64,000 nt of DNA from Mycolicibacterium rhodesiae NBB3 (GTDB lineage: Bacteria; Actinomycetota; Actinomycetes; Mycobacteriales; Mycobacteriaceae): positions 1,302,001 through 1,366,000 of the forward strand of contig NC_016604.1 of NCBI RefSeq assembly GCF_000230895.2, given 5' to 3'. Positions within the stretch are counted from its first letter, which is position 1; the number at the start of each line of letters is the position of its first letter. This document shows positions 16,289 to 26,941 of the stretch, piece by piece. The notes under the pieces were generated by a model. The model made no database searches. It had not been told where the DNA came from and saw nothing but the letters and a program-made list of their open reading frames with translations. Both the position numbers and the translations under genes were made by a program.

Positions 16289-17545
16289 CTACCAGAGTCT
16301 GCGTAGCGCCGCGGACGCGCGGCGGGCCCGGTCCCGGGCAATGATGGGGTCGGGGGCGGTCGCAAACGCCACTCCGAGCCTGCGGCGCCCTTCCGTCTCG
16401 TCGGGCCTGCCGAACAGACGGACGTCGCTCTCCGCGACGGCGAGCGCCTCGGCAAGGACGGAGCGCAGGTTCGCGCCGCCACTGTCGGTTGCGTCCGCCC
16501 CGGCATAGCTGACCTCCGCGGCGGCCGGCGAGACCATGATGGTGTCGACGGACAGTCCGAGGATCGCGCGCGCGTGCAGTTCGAACTGCGAAAGTCGTTG
16601 CGAGCGAAGTGTCACCAGACCGCTGTCGTATGGCCGCGGACGCACGTTGTCGAAGTAGACCTCGTCGCCGCGCACCAGCACCTCGACGCCGAACACCCCG
16701 CGTCCGCCCAGCGAGTTCACGATTCTCGCGGCGATCGACTTCGCGGCATCCAGCGCCGCAGGCGACAACCGCTGGGGCTGCCAGGACTCGAGCGCGTCGC
16801 CGCCCAGCTGCCGGTGGCCGATCGGCTCGCAGAAGTGCACCACCGGACCCGTCGGTCCAATGGTGCGGATGGTGAGCAGCGTGACCTCGACGTCCACCTC
16901 GACGACCGCCTCGGCCATCACCCGGTTGAGCGGAATACGCCCCGCGCCGACGGCGCGATGCCAGGCCGGCTCGACGTCTTCGATCCGCACCAGTACCGAC
17001 TCACCCTCGCCGGGTGCCGCCGCGATCGGTTTCACGACCAGCGGGAAGCCGGCGTGCTGCACGACGGCGGTCAGCTCCTCGATCGAGCCCGCGAACCAGA
17101 AGGGTGCGGTGGGCAGGCCGAGCTCGTCGGCTGCAAGGCGCCGCAGCCCCTCGCGGTCCAGCGACAGCCGCGTGCTGCGTGGGGTCGGGAACACCTCGAT
17201 ATCGTCGCGCTCGGCGACCGCGATCAGCGCGTCCGCCGCGATCAGGGTCGCCTCGGCCACCACGTATCGCGGGTGTTCCTTCTCGATGACCGCGGCCAGC
17301 GCCTCGGCGTCGTTCATCTTGACGACGGCGGACCGGTCGGCCACCCCGTGCGCCGGGGCATCGGCGTATCGATCCACGGCGATCACGGAGGCGCCGAGCC
17401 GTTGAAAGGCCAACGTCAGCTCACGACTCAATTCACCCGAACCGAGCAGCATCACCGTGGGTGGAGGCGTCGCTTCTCCGATGGGCTCGGGTCCCGTCTC
17501 CGGCTCGTCGGAATCGAGCTCGTCAGTGTCGGTCGTTTCACTCAT
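16289..17545 (-). CDS. purT: formate-dependent phosphoribosylglycinamide formyltransferase
   Basis: A 418-residue ATP-grasp enzyme. An acidic N-terminal tail precedes VMLLGSGELSRELTLAFQRLG (substrate-binding Rossmann part). TPRSTRLSLDREGLRRLAADELGLPT and VKPIAAAPGEGES belong to the ATP-grasp core, and GVFGVEVLVRGDEVYFDNVRPRPYDSG to the metal-binding core. It makes formyl-GAR from GAR, formate and ATP, a folate-independent step of purine synthesis. The start at 17545 is used because upstream residues are unrelated to the family. It corresponds to M. tuberculosis Rv0389 and keeps that gene's proximity to rhodanese and metZ. Confidence 0.94.
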   Translation of the reverse strand: MSETTDTDELDSDEPETGPEPIGEATPPPTVMLLGSGELSRELTLAFQRLGASVIAVDRYADAPAHGVADRSAVVKMNDAEALAAVIEKEHPRYVVAEATLIAADALIAVAERDDIEVFPTPRSTRLSLDREGLRRLAADELGLPTAPFWFAGSIEELTAVVQHAGFPLVVKPIAAAPGEGESVLVRIEDVEPAWHRAVGAGRIPLNRVMAEAVVEVDVEVTLLTIRTIGPTGPVVHFCEPIGHRQLGGDALESWQPQRLSPAALDAAKSIAARIVNSLGGRGVFGVEVLVRGDEVYFDNVRPRPYDSGLVTLRSQRLSQFELHARAILGLSVDTIMVSPAAAEVSYAGADATDSGGANLRSVLAEALAVAESDVRLFGRPDETEGRRRLGVAFATAPDPIIARDRARRASAALRRLW

Positions 17546-17568
17546 TGCGGTTCCCAGACTGCCAGATA

Positions 17569-17868
17569 TCAACCGACCCGGGTGTCCAGGTAGCACCACC
17601 GCCAGTTCTCCCCCGGCTCGACCGATCGCATCACCGGATGACCGGTCTGCGTGAAGTGTGCGCTGGCGTGCCGGTGCGGGCTGGAATCGCAACATCCGAC
17701 ATGTCCACAGGTGAGGCACATGCGCAGGTGAGCCCACGCGTCCTTGCCGTCTTCTCTACAGTCCTCGCAGTGTCCAGGGGTGCGCGAACCCGGTTCGGCG
17801 GCATCAATCGCGGCGTCGAGGTGTTCGCATGTTTCGGGGACCTCCCGCTCGCGTGATCTCCTCAGCAT
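17569..17868 (-). CDS. UBP-type zinc finger protein
   Basis: A 99-residue protein made almost entirely of one ZnF-UBP domain. CEHLD, GHCEDCREDGKDAWAHLRMC, CGHVGCCDSS and HRHASAHFTQTGHPV provide the spaced Cys and His zinc ligands, and the family-typical ENWRWCYLD closes it. In eukaryotes this finger binds the free ubiquitin C-terminus. Bacterial copies are short stand-alone proteins of unknown function. It is divergent from an Na+/H+ antiporter gene with 45 bases between starts. It lies 23 bases before purT on the same strand, so it could be co-transcribed with purT. Confidence 0.85.
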   Translation of the reverse strand: MLRRSREREVPETCEHLDAAIDAAEPGSRTPGHCEDCREDGKDAWAHLRMCLTCGHVGCCDSSPHRHASAHFTQTGHPVMRSVEPGENWRWCYLDTRVG

Positions 17869-17913
17869 GGGAGATCACGATACGGATATCACCACACAGG
17901 AGGCTTTGGCGAC

Positions 17914-19506
17914 GTGGGTGCATCACTGCTGACGGTCATGATGCTGTCGATCCTGCTGGCCGCCGTTGCCCGCCGCTTCGACGTGTCGGCCCCGCTTGCC
18001 CTCGTCGTCGCGGGATTGCTGGCCAGCAACCTGCCGGGACTGCATGACGTCGTTCTCGAGCCCGAGCTCGTGCTGAATGTCATCTTGCCGCCGCTGCTGT
18101 GGTCGGCGGGGACCGAGAGCAGCTACGTCGCGCTGAGGAAGAACCTGCGTCCCATCAGCCTGCTGGCGGTCGGCCTTCCGCTGGCGACGACGTTCGCGGT
18201 CGGGTTCGTCGCCTACAAGACGGTCCCCGAGCTCACCGTGGCGGCGGCACTCACACTCGGTGCGATCGTGGCGCCGCCGGACGCGGTGTCGGCGACCGCG
18301 ATCGGCAGACGGCTCGGTCTCCCCCGGCGGACGATGACGCTGCTCGGCGGCGAGAGCCTGCTCAACGACGCGACGGCGCTGACCGCTTACAAAGTCGCGC
18401 TCGGCCTGGCGATAGGCACGGCGGCGTCGTGGGGCTCCGCGGTCGGCACCTTTACACTGGCCGCGGCCGGCGGCGTGGCGGTCGGTATCGCGTTCGGCGC
18501 GCTGATCTCATACATCCGGTCCCGGCTCGACGACGCGGTGGTGGAGAGTGCGATCGGTTTGATCTCCCCATTCGTCATCTACCTCGTGGCGGAACTGATC
18601 CACGGATCGGGCGTGATCGCGGTCGTGGTGGCGGCGCTGATCCTGGGCCAGCGTTCAGCGCATGCCGGCTACGCGACGCGGTTGCAGGACTTCGCGCTGT
18701 GGCAGTCCGTGGTGCTGATCCTCGAGTCGTTCGCCTTCCTGTTGATCGGGTTGCAACTACCGGAGGTGATCGACGAGCTGACGGGTATCCGCGCGTCGGT
18801 GCTGATCTGGTCGTCGGTCGCGGTGTTCGCAACTGTGATCGCTGTCAGGGTCGCCTGGGTGTTCATGTTCGCCTACGTGCCGCCCCTGTTGTTCCGGCAC
18901 ATCCGGGAACGCGAACCGACACCACCGCCGTCTCAGGTCTTTGTCGTCGCATGGGCGGGTATGCGCGGGGTGGTGTCGCTGGCCGCCGCCGCAGGCGTCC
19001 CGCTGGTGACGCTGTCGGGCGACCCGTTCCCGGGACGGCCGCACGTCGTGTTCCTCACGTTCGTTGTCGTGGTCGGTACCCTGCTGCTGCACGGGCTGAC
19101 ATTGCCATGGGTCATCCGGTTGCTGAACGTGCAGGGCGACGATCCTCAACAGGACCAGCTTGCAGCGGCCCAGGCGCAGGACCGCGCGGCGCGTGCGGCC
19201 GCCGATCGACTCGATGAACTGCTCGCCGAATCGCAGGGCAACACCGATGTTCCCGAGCGCGCGGCCGAGGTCCTGCGCACCTGGAACACCCGACGGCGCA
19301 ACAGCGCGTGGGAACGCCTCGGGCGCACCGACGAGGAGATCGGCGAGAGTCCCACGACGGCCTTTCGCCGATTGCGGCTGGAAATGCTTGCGGCGGAGCG
19401 TAAGACGTTCATCGACGAGCGCGACGCCGGGCGCATCAACGACGAGGTGTTGCGCGCGATGCTGCACGGACTCGATCTCGAAGAGGCGACGCTCAACCGG
19501 TCGTAG
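17914..19506 (+). CDS. CPA1-type Na+/H+ antiporter with cytosolic C-terminal tail
   Basis: A 530-residue protein with about twelve hydrophobic segments up to residue 405, then a 120-residue charged tail rich in Ala, Arg and Glu with helical character (DRAARAAADRLDELLAESQG). Antiporter landmarks are APPDAVSATAIGRRLG, the ESLLNDATAL motif with the ion-binding Asn-Asp, and AGMRGVVSLAAAAG near the end. It exchanges protons for Na+ or K+. The start is a GTG at 17914 with AGGAGG about ten bases upstream. Divergent from the UBP finger. Its last 14 bases overlap the convergent marR-type gene. Confidence 0.9.
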   Translation: MGASLLTVMMLSILLAAVARRFDVSAPLALVVAGLLASNLPGLHDVVLEPELVLNVILPPLLWSAGTESSYVALRKNLRPISLLAVGLPLATTFAVGFVAYKTVPELTVAAALTLGAIVAPPDAVSATAIGRRLGLPRRTMTLLGGESLLNDATALTAYKVALGLAIGTAASWGSAVGTFTLAAAGGVAVGIAFGALISYIRSRLDDAVVESAIGLISPFVIYLVAELIHGSGVIAVVVAALILGQRSAHAGYATRLQDFALWQSVVLILESFAFLLIGLQLPEVIDELTGIRASVLIWSSVAVFATVIAVRVAWVFMFAYVPPLLFRHIREREPTPPPSQVFVVAWAGMRGVVSLAAAAGVPLVTLSGDPFPGRPHVVFLTFVVVVGTLLLHGLTLPWVIRLLNVQGDDPQQDQLAAAQAQDRAARAAADRLDELLAESQGNTDVPERAAEVLRTWNTRRRNSAWERLGRTDEEIGESPTTAFRRLRLEMLAAERKTFIDERDAGRINDEVLRAMLHGLDLEEATLNRS

Positions 19507-19996
19507 CGTCCAGCTGAGCGCGAAACTCGTGCATTGCTTCGATGAGCGCCGTGAACGTGCGGTGCGCGGCTCTCAAGTCGGCGTCCGACAGCCGCGCGAG
19601 CGCTGCGCTGGTCTGTTCGGCCAGCGGGGTGAAAAAGCCGCGTGCGACGTCCATTCCGTGATCGGCGACGCGCAGGATCACTTTGCGCCGGTCGGTGGGA
19701 TCGGACTCGCGAAGTACGTGGCCTGATGAGATCATCCGCTCGACGAGGTACGTGATCGCCGCCCCCGACATGCCCATCCGCTTGCGCAGGTCGCCCGCGG
19801 TCAGCGGACTGCCGGCGGTCTCGGCGACCATGATGTGCAGTAGGGCCCGAAAGTCATTGGCCGCCACATCGTGTCGGCCCGCGAAGTGCCTGCCGATCTG
19901 ATCGGACTCCACATTCATCGCCCGCACGTCGGCCGCGATCATCGACTCCAAGGCCGCACGGTCGTCGGTCACACCAGAAGCATAGGCCCGGTTCAT
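19493..19996 (-). CDS. MarR family transcriptional regulator
   Basis: A 167-residue winged-helix protein. The recognition region reads LTAGDLRKRMGMSGAAITYLVERMISSGHVLRESDPTDRRKVILRV, with the typical DPTDRRK wing. It should act as a dimer that releases DNA on binding a small hydrophobic ligand. It is divergent from the MmpL-type operon with only 35 AT-rich bases between the two start codons, so it is very likely the local repressor of that operon and of itself. An alternative GTG start at 19972 exists; the ATG at 19996 is favoured by the compact promoter region. Convergent overlap of 14 bases with the antiporter. Confidence 0.9.
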   Translation of the reverse strand: MNRAYASGVTDDRAALESMIAADVRAMNVESDQIGRHFAGRHDVAANDFRALLHIMVAETAGSPLTAGDLRKRMGMSGAAITYLVERMISSGHVLRESDPTDRRKVILRVADHGMDVARGFFTPLAEQTSAALARLSDADLRAAHRTFTALIEAMHEFRAQLDATTG

Positions 19997-20031
19997 TTGA
20001 TTAATAGTTAAGTATCTGAAATATTGTCACC
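19997..20031. promoter_or_regulatory. divergent promoter/operator between marR-type gene and mmpL-type operon
   Basis: This 35-base gap is far more AT-rich than its surroundings. On the plus strand TTGATT (19997-20002), 17 bases, AATATT (20020-20025) and six bases lead to the ATG at 20032, a leaderless arrangement. It also holds TTAA-TAG-TTAA, the type of short dyad MarR proteins bind. The exact operator is not resolved. Confidence 0.55.
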
Positions 20032-22077
20032 ATGTCACGCCGCTTGTCATGGGTCCTGGCATTGGTGGTGATCGCCGTCTCCGGTGCCCTGATGGCGCTG
20101 CTCAGCGGTGACGACTCCAGCCAGCGATCCCCGGTTCCCGTGCCGGATACCGCGGAATCATCGCGTGCAAACGAGATGCGTGCCCAGTTCCCCGGCGGCG
20201 ACGAGGTCCCGGCCATCATCGTGATCACCCGTAACGATGGCGCGCGTCTTGATGCCGCCGATCTTGCCGCCATCGAAAAGAAATGGCGCGCGCAGGTGTC
20301 CGCCGACGGTGAAGCGGCGCTGACCGTCGTGCCGTTGCAGGCCGATCTCACCGGGTTCGCACTCGGAGACGCGATCAAAGCGCTTCGGCAGTCAGCCGCC
20401 GACGGGCTGCCGCAAGACCTGCGCACCGAGGTGACCGGCGGTCCCGCGTTCGGCGCCGACATCGCGAACTCGTTCTCCGGAGCCAACATCACGCTGCTCG
20501 CGGTCACTGCGGCGGTCGTCGCGCTGCTGTTGATCGTCACGTATCGGTCGCCGGTGCTCTGGCTGGTACCGCTGGCGGTCATCGGCTTCGCGGACCGAGT
20601 GGCCGCGGTGGTGGGCACTGCGGTCGCCAGCGGGCTCGGCATGGACCCCGACGGCTCGACATCCGGGATCACCAGCGTGCTGGTGTTCGGCGCGGGGACG
20701 AACTACGCCCTGTTGCTCATCTCCAGATATCGGGAGGAGTTGGGCCGCAACGCTAATCACCATGACGCGCTGGACACAGCCGTACGGCGTGCAGGTCCCG
20801 CGATCATCGCAAGCAACGCGACCGTGGTACTGGCCCTGCTGACACTGCTGTTCGCATCGTCGCCAAGCGTGCGCAGCCTTGGCGTACAGGCCGCGGCGGG
20901 TCTGGTCGTCGCTGCCGTGTTCGTCCTGCTGGTGCTCCCGCCTGCGCTTGCCGTGTTCGGTAAGCGGTTGTTCTGGCCCTTCGTCCCGCAGACCGGCACG
21001 AAACCCCTTACCGACAGCGGGATCTGGCATCGCATCGCCGAAGCGGTGGCCAAGCGGCCCGGCCGTGTCGCAATCGTCTCCATTGCGGGCCTTGCGCTTC
21101 TGTGCACTGGCCTGTTGACCACACCCATCGGGCTGTCGCAGACCGAACAGTTTCGGGTGCAGGCCGAATCGGTGAGCGGTTATGAGACATTGGCCAAGCA
21201 TTTCCCGAGCGGCCTCACCGACCCCACCCGGGTCATCGGTGCGACGGACCGGGCCACCGAGATCCAGCAGGCGATCACCGACACCCCCGGCGTCGTCTCC
21301 GCCGCACCCGCCGGTGACAGCCCCGAGGGGTTGTCGCAGTGGTCGGTGGTCCTGGATGCTGAGCCGGCATCGGAGGCGGCCTTCGAAGCCGTTGATGCAC
21401 TGCGTGATTCGGTACATTCAGTCGATCCCGACGCGCTGGTCGGCGGTTCTGATGCTTCAGCGCGTGACGCCGGTGCGGCCGCAGAGCGCGACCGGTTCGT
21501 CGTGATCCCCGCCATCCTGGTCGTGGTGCTTGCGGTCCTCTACGTGCTGCTGCGTTCTGCGCTCGCGCCGCTGATCCTGGTTGCGGTGACAGTGCTAAGC
21601 GCGCTCGCCGCGCTGGGACTCGGCGGCTGGGCCAGCGTCGCGCTGTTCGGCTTCCCCGCGCTGGACAACACCGCGCCGTTGTTCGCGTTCCTGTTTCTGG
21701 TGGCGCTCGGGGTGGACTACACGATCTTCCTGGTCACCCGCGCCCGGGAGGAAACCCCGGAACACGGGACCCGCGACGGCATCGTCCGGGCCGTCTCGGC
21801 GACCGGCGCCGTCATCACGAGTGCGGGCATCGTGCTGGCCGCGGTGTTCTGTGTCCTCGGCGTGCTCCCGCTGATCGTTCTCACCCAGGTCGGCATCATC
21901 GTGGGCCTCGGCATCCTGCTGGACACGTTCGTCGTGCGCACGGTGATCATCCCGGCGCTGTTCACCCTCATCGGTCCAGCGATCTGGTGGCCCGCTCTGC
22001 GGAGCGGCGACTACCGTTCCTCAGATGGAGGAACGGGCGGTCGACACCGTGCTCGGGAAGGTGCGGATCCGCACTAG
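20032..22077 (+). CDS. MmpL/MMPL family RND-type transporter
   Basis: A 681-residue protein with two repeats of TM helix, large extracytoplasmic loop and helix bundle. The TM4-type element reads VFGAGTNYALLLISRYREEL and its TM10 counterpart LGVDYTIFLVTRAREE. In MmpL3 the Asp-Tyr pairs in these helices relay protons; here the first pair reads Asn-Tyr. Such transporters export lipids, siderophores or drugs from cytoplasm or membrane to periplasm using the proton gradient. First gene of an operon with hydrolase, P450 and ferredoxin, under a divergent MarR. The 3' end overlaps the hydrolase gene by 53 bases, so the last residues are unlikely to be functional. Substrate unknown. Confidence 0.88.
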   Translation: MSRRLSWVLALVVIAVSGALMALLSGDDSSQRSPVPVPDTAESSRANEMRAQFPGGDEVPAIIVITRNDGARLDAADLAAIEKKWRAQVSADGEAALTVVPLQADLTGFALGDAIKALRQSAADGLPQDLRTEVTGGPAFGADIANSFSGANITLLAVTAAVVALLLIVTYRSPVLWLVPLAVIGFADRVAAVVGTAVASGLGMDPDGSTSGITSVLVFGAGTNYALLLISRYREELGRNANHHDALDTAVRRAGPAIIASNATVVLALLTLLFASSPSVRSLGVQAAAGLVVAAVFVLLVLPPALAVFGKRLFWPFVPQTGTKPLTDSGIWHRIAEAVAKRPGRVAIVSIAGLALLCTGLLTTPIGLSQTEQFRVQAESVSGYETLAKHFPSGLTDPTRVIGATDRATEIQQAITDTPGVVSAAPAGDSPEGLSQWSVVLDAEPASEAAFEAVDALRDSVHSVDPDALVGGSDASARDAGAAAERDRFVVIPAILVVVLAVLYVLLRSALAPLILVAVTVLSALAALGLGGWASVALFGFPALDNTAPLFAFLFLVALGVDYTIFLVTRAREETPEHGTRDGIVRAVSATGAVITSAGIVLAAVFCVLGVLPLIVLTQVGIIVGLGILLDTFVVRTVIIPALFTLIGPAIWWPALRSGDYRSSDGGTGGRHRAREGADPH

Positions 22078-22843
22078 CGGAACCGGTGAGGCCATCATGT
22101 TCTGGCCGAGCCTGCTGATGACCGGCGACATGTGGACGGTCGCGGCCGAGCACTTCAGTTCGCGATGGCAGGTGATCCTCGTCGACCCTCCGGGCCATGG
22201 TGGCAGCCAAAAGCTCACGGCACCTTTCACATTCGATGATTGCGCCCGCGTGATCACCGATGTTCTCGACGGACTCCAGGTACAACGCACGCATTTCGTC
22301 GGCAACTCGTGGGGCGGCATGATCGGCGGCACCTTCGCCGCGACCCATCCCGACCGCATCGGGTGCGCAGTGCTGATGAACTGCACCGGGTCGGCCGCGG
22401 ACGCGCGCCAGAAGCTGGAGTACGGGTTCCTGTTGCGCGTGGCGAAACTGCTTGGCGGAATCAGGCCCCCACTGACCCGGTCGGTGCTCAAGGCGTTCCT
22501 CGGACCCACGACGTTTGCGACCCGCCCGGACGTCGTCGCGTTCGTCCGCGACACGGTGCAGGCCGTCGACATCCGGTCCGGATCCTGGGCGGTGCGCAGC
22601 GTGGTGCCCGCGCGCCCCGACCAGCGTTCGCTGTTCGCGAAAATCTCGACGCCGGTCCTCGTGGTGGCAGGCGCCGAGGATTCGACGTTCCCGCTGCCGG
22701 AGACCTCCGCAATGGCCGAGGCCATCCCGGACGCGCGCCTCGTCGTGCTGGACGGGGTCGCGCACCTTGCCGGGCTGGAGAATCCGCCTCTGGTCAACAA
22801 GCTGATCGAGGAGTTCATTTTGGCGGGTAGCGTCGAAAGATGA
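22025..22843 (+). CDS. alpha/beta hydrolase
   Basis: A 272-residue alpha/beta-hydrolase fold protein. LVDPPGHGGSQK precedes the nucleophile elbow FVGNSWGGMIGG (Ser), the Asp lies in VVAGAEDSTFPLPE, and the His in DGVAHLAGLENP, giving a complete catalytic triad. It would hydrolyse an ester, lactone or similar bond. The start overlaps the 3' end of the MmpL-type gene by 53 bases, and its stop overlaps the P450 start by four. Position between exporter and P450 suggests it processes the same molecule. Confidence 0.9.
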   Translation: MEERAVDTVLGKVRIRTSGTGEAIMFWPSLLMTGDMWTVAAEHFSSRWQVILVDPPGHGGSQKLTAPFTFDDCARVITDVLDGLQVQRTHFVGNSWGGMIGGTFAATHPDRIGCAVLMNCTGSAADARQKLEYGFLLRVAKLLGGIRPPLTRSVLKAFLGPTTFATRPDVVAFVRDTVQAVDIRSGSWAVRSVVPARPDQRSLFAKISTPVLVVAGAEDSTFPLPETSAMAEAIPDARLVVLDGVAHLAGLENPPLVNKLIEEFILAGSVER

Positions 22844-24069
22844 CCGGCGCCTCCGGAACCCGAGCACCGCAGCTGCCACTGCACATGCGGCGTGACGCGT
22901 TCGACCCGACCCCGGAGTTGCGCGAGATCCGGGAGACCGCCGGGGTTCGCACGGTCACCAACTCCTTCGGTATGTCGGTCTACCTGATCACCCGATACGA
23001 GGACGTCAAGGCCGTGCTGTCCGACCACGAGCGGTTTTCCAACGGCCGCCCGCCCGGGTTCGTCGTACCGGGGGCGCCGGCCCTCTCCGAGGAGGAGATC
23101 GCCAGTTCGCGGGCAGGCAATCTGCTGGGCCTCGACCCGCCGGAGCACCAGCGGCTGCGCCGGATGCTCACCCCCGAATTCACCATCCGCCGGATGAAAC
23201 GGCTCCAACCGCGCATCGTCGAGATCGTCGAGGCGCACCTCGATGCGATGGAAAGTGCCGGGCCGCCGGTCGATTTGGTCGAAAGCTTCGCGCTGCCGAT
23301 CCCGTCGCTGGTGATCTGCGAACTGCTCGGAGTGCCGTACGACGACCGCGACGATTTTCAACGGCGCAGCGCGCGCCAGTTGGACCTGTCCATTCCGATA
23401 GCCGAACGCATGGATCTGCAAAGGCAGGGCCGCGCGTACATGCAGTCGCTGGTCGAGCGAGCGCGCAAGCATCCCGGCGACGACATTCTCGGGATGCTCG
23501 TCCGTGAGCACGGCACCGAATGCACCGACGACGAACTCATCGGTGTCGCCGGCCTGCTGCTGCTCGCCGGGCACGAAACCACGTCGAACATGCTCGGCCT
23601 CGGCACCCTGGCGCTGCTGCGCCACCCCGAGCAACTCGCGGCGGTCCGCGACGATCCCGACGCCGTCTCCCCTGCCGTCGAAGAGTTGCTGCGCTGGCTG
23701 TCGATCGTGCACAGCGCGATCCCGCGGGTCACCACCACCGAGGTCGAGGTCGCAGGTGTGCGGATCCCCGCCGGTGAGCTCGTGTTCGTGTCGCTGCCGT
23801 CGGGCAATCGCGATCCGGCCTTCATCGACTCACCCGAGGTCCTCGACATCCGCCGCGGCGCAGCAGGGCACCTCGCGTTCGGCCATGGAGTGCACCACTG
23901 CCTCGGCGCGCCGCTGGCCCGGATGGAGATGAGGATCGCGTTTCCCGCACTGTTGCGCAGGTTCCCGACGCTCGCACTCGCCGAGGACTTCGATGATGTG
24001 CAGTTCAGGTCGTTCCATTTCATCTATGGCCTGAAGTCGTTGAAGGTGACTTGGGAGGTGGCACTGTGA
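22840..24069 (+). CDS. cytochrome P450
   Basis: A 409-residue soluble bacterial P450. The I-helix oxygen-activation motif is LLLLAGHETTSN. The K-helix ExxR lies in EELLRWLSI. The haem loop FGHGVHHCLGAPLAR carries the axial Cys. It hydroxylates or otherwise oxidises a small organic molecule using electrons from a ferredoxin, and the next gene encodes a suitable one. The N-terminus (MTGASGTRAPQLPLHMRRDAFDP) is typical of CYP105/107-like actinobacterial enzymes; I do not assign a CYP family. It overlaps both neighbours by four bases. Confidence 0.95.
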   Translation: MTGASGTRAPQLPLHMRRDAFDPTPELREIRETAGVRTVTNSFGMSVYLITRYEDVKAVLSDHERFSNGRPPGFVVPGAPALSEEEIASSRAGNLLGLDPPEHQRLRRMLTPEFTIRRMKRLQPRIVEIVEAHLDAMESAGPPVDLVESFALPIPSLVICELLGVPYDDRDDFQRRSARQLDLSIPIAERMDLQRQGRAYMQSLVERARKHPGDDILGMLVREHGTECTDDELIGVAGLLLLAGHETTSNMLGLGTLALLRHPEQLAAVRDDPDAVSPAVEELLRWLSIVHSAIPRVTTTEVEVAGVRIPAGELVFVSLPSGNRDPAFIDSPEVLDIRRGAAGHLAFGHGVHHCLGAPLARMEMRIAFPALLRRFPTLALAEDFDDVQFRSFHFIYGLKSLKVTWEVAL

Positions 24070-24257
24070 GAGTCGAAGCCGATCGCGATGTGTGTATTCA
24101 GGCGGGCAACTGCGTGATGTCTGCGTCAGCGTTGTTCGATCAGGACGACGACGGGATCGTGGTGGTCCTCGTCGATGAAGTGCCACAGGGGGAAGAAAGC
24201 CATGCGCGAGAGGCCGTGAAGCTCTGTCCCGCTGAGGCTTTGCGCTTGATCGACTAA
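24066..24257 (+). CDS. [3Fe-4S] ferredoxin, P450 partner
   Basis: A 63-residue ferredoxin starting at a GTG whose last two bases are in the P450 stop (GTGA). The cluster ligands are in CIQAGNC and the terminal CPAEAL; only three Cys occur at cluster positions, as in the 3Fe-4S ferredoxins that serve actinobacterial P450s. It passes electrons from a ferredoxin reductase, encoded elsewhere, to the P450. The TAA stop shares CTAA with the convergent membrane gene. Confidence 0.92.
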   Translation: MRVEADRDVCIQAGNCVMSASALFDQDDDGIVVVLVDEVPQGEESHAREAVKLCPAEALRLID

Positions 24258-24910
24258 CGCTCGTCGCGTTCGAGGTCGATGACACCGGCCCGGTTCAACA
24301 ACAACAGGCTCACCACCAGCACCCAGGTGGGAAACGCCAACGTCAACCACATTGTGAGGTCGCTGGCGAGTATGAGACCCACCGCCACGACGTAGGTGAC
24401 TCCGACCAGCCACTTCGGCATCAGCCCGGTTTTCAGCCAGATCGTGGCCAGCGACATCATGAACACCGCGGCCATCCGTAGCGCATAGGTCTTGCTGAGC
24501 GTCAGCAGCAGCACACGCCCGAAGTCGGCGGTCTCGCCGGTGCTGTGGGTCAACGCGGCACCGACCGCCGACGTCACGAAGACCATCGCCAGGAACAGGA
24601 GCCCGCTGCCGATGAAGACCGACGAGAAGAACTTGTCCTCGTATCCGCCGAAGCCATCGCGCACGACGCCGATGAACCACAGAAAGAGGATGCCCGCGAA
24701 GGGCATCAGGAGCGACGCGATCCTGATGCTGTGATCGCTTTGGGTCCATTGCGTTCCGGGGGCGGCGCCCTCTGGCAGCGAGGTACGGATCAGCACCAGC
24801 GCCGTGCCGAACAGCAGCGCGAACAACACGCCTGCGGCCGCGGCCGCGCGCGGCGTCGAGAGGTTGCGAAAGGGAGCGATGGCCTGGTCTTGTCCGGGCT
24901 TGGTGGTCAC
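24254..24910 (-). CDS. polytopic membrane protein of unknown function
   Basis: A 218-residue protein with about six hydrophobic segments (near residues 24-42, 62-82, 94-118, 128-150, 163-182 and 185-207). The first loop is polar (LPEGAAPGTQWTQSDHS). No transport or catalytic signature is visible, and I do not recognise the family. It is downstream of the thioesterase and purA on the same strand with an 18-base gap, so it may be the last gene of that transcript. It converges on the ferredoxin gene with a 4-base shared stop. Confidence 0.7.
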   Translation of the reverse strand: MTTKPGQDQAIAPFRNLSTPRAAAAAGVLFALLFGTALVLIRTSLPEGAAPGTQWTQSDHSIRIASLLMPFAGILFLWFIGVVRDGFGGYEDKFFSSVFIGSGLLFLAMVFVTSAVGAALTHSTGETADFGRVLLLTLSKTYALRMAAVFMMSLATIWLKTGLMPKWLVGVTYVVAVGLILASDLTMWLTLAFPTWVLVVSLLLLNRAGVIDLERDER

Positions 24911-24928
24911 CCGGCCATGGTGGCATTT

Positions 24929-26913
<1,985 letters not shown>

Positions 26914-26941
26914 CTATCGGAGCCGACCCCGAGGAGCCCCC

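Noticed and set aside
22025..22077. Programmed frameshift joining the MmpL-type protein to the hydrolase
   Set aside because: The 53-base overlap has no slippery heptamer that I can see, and the hydrolase has its own ATG with a complete fold.
22021..23712. A 563-codon minus-strand frame across the hydrolase and P450 genes
   Set aside because: It spans two well-supported genes and has no motif of its own.
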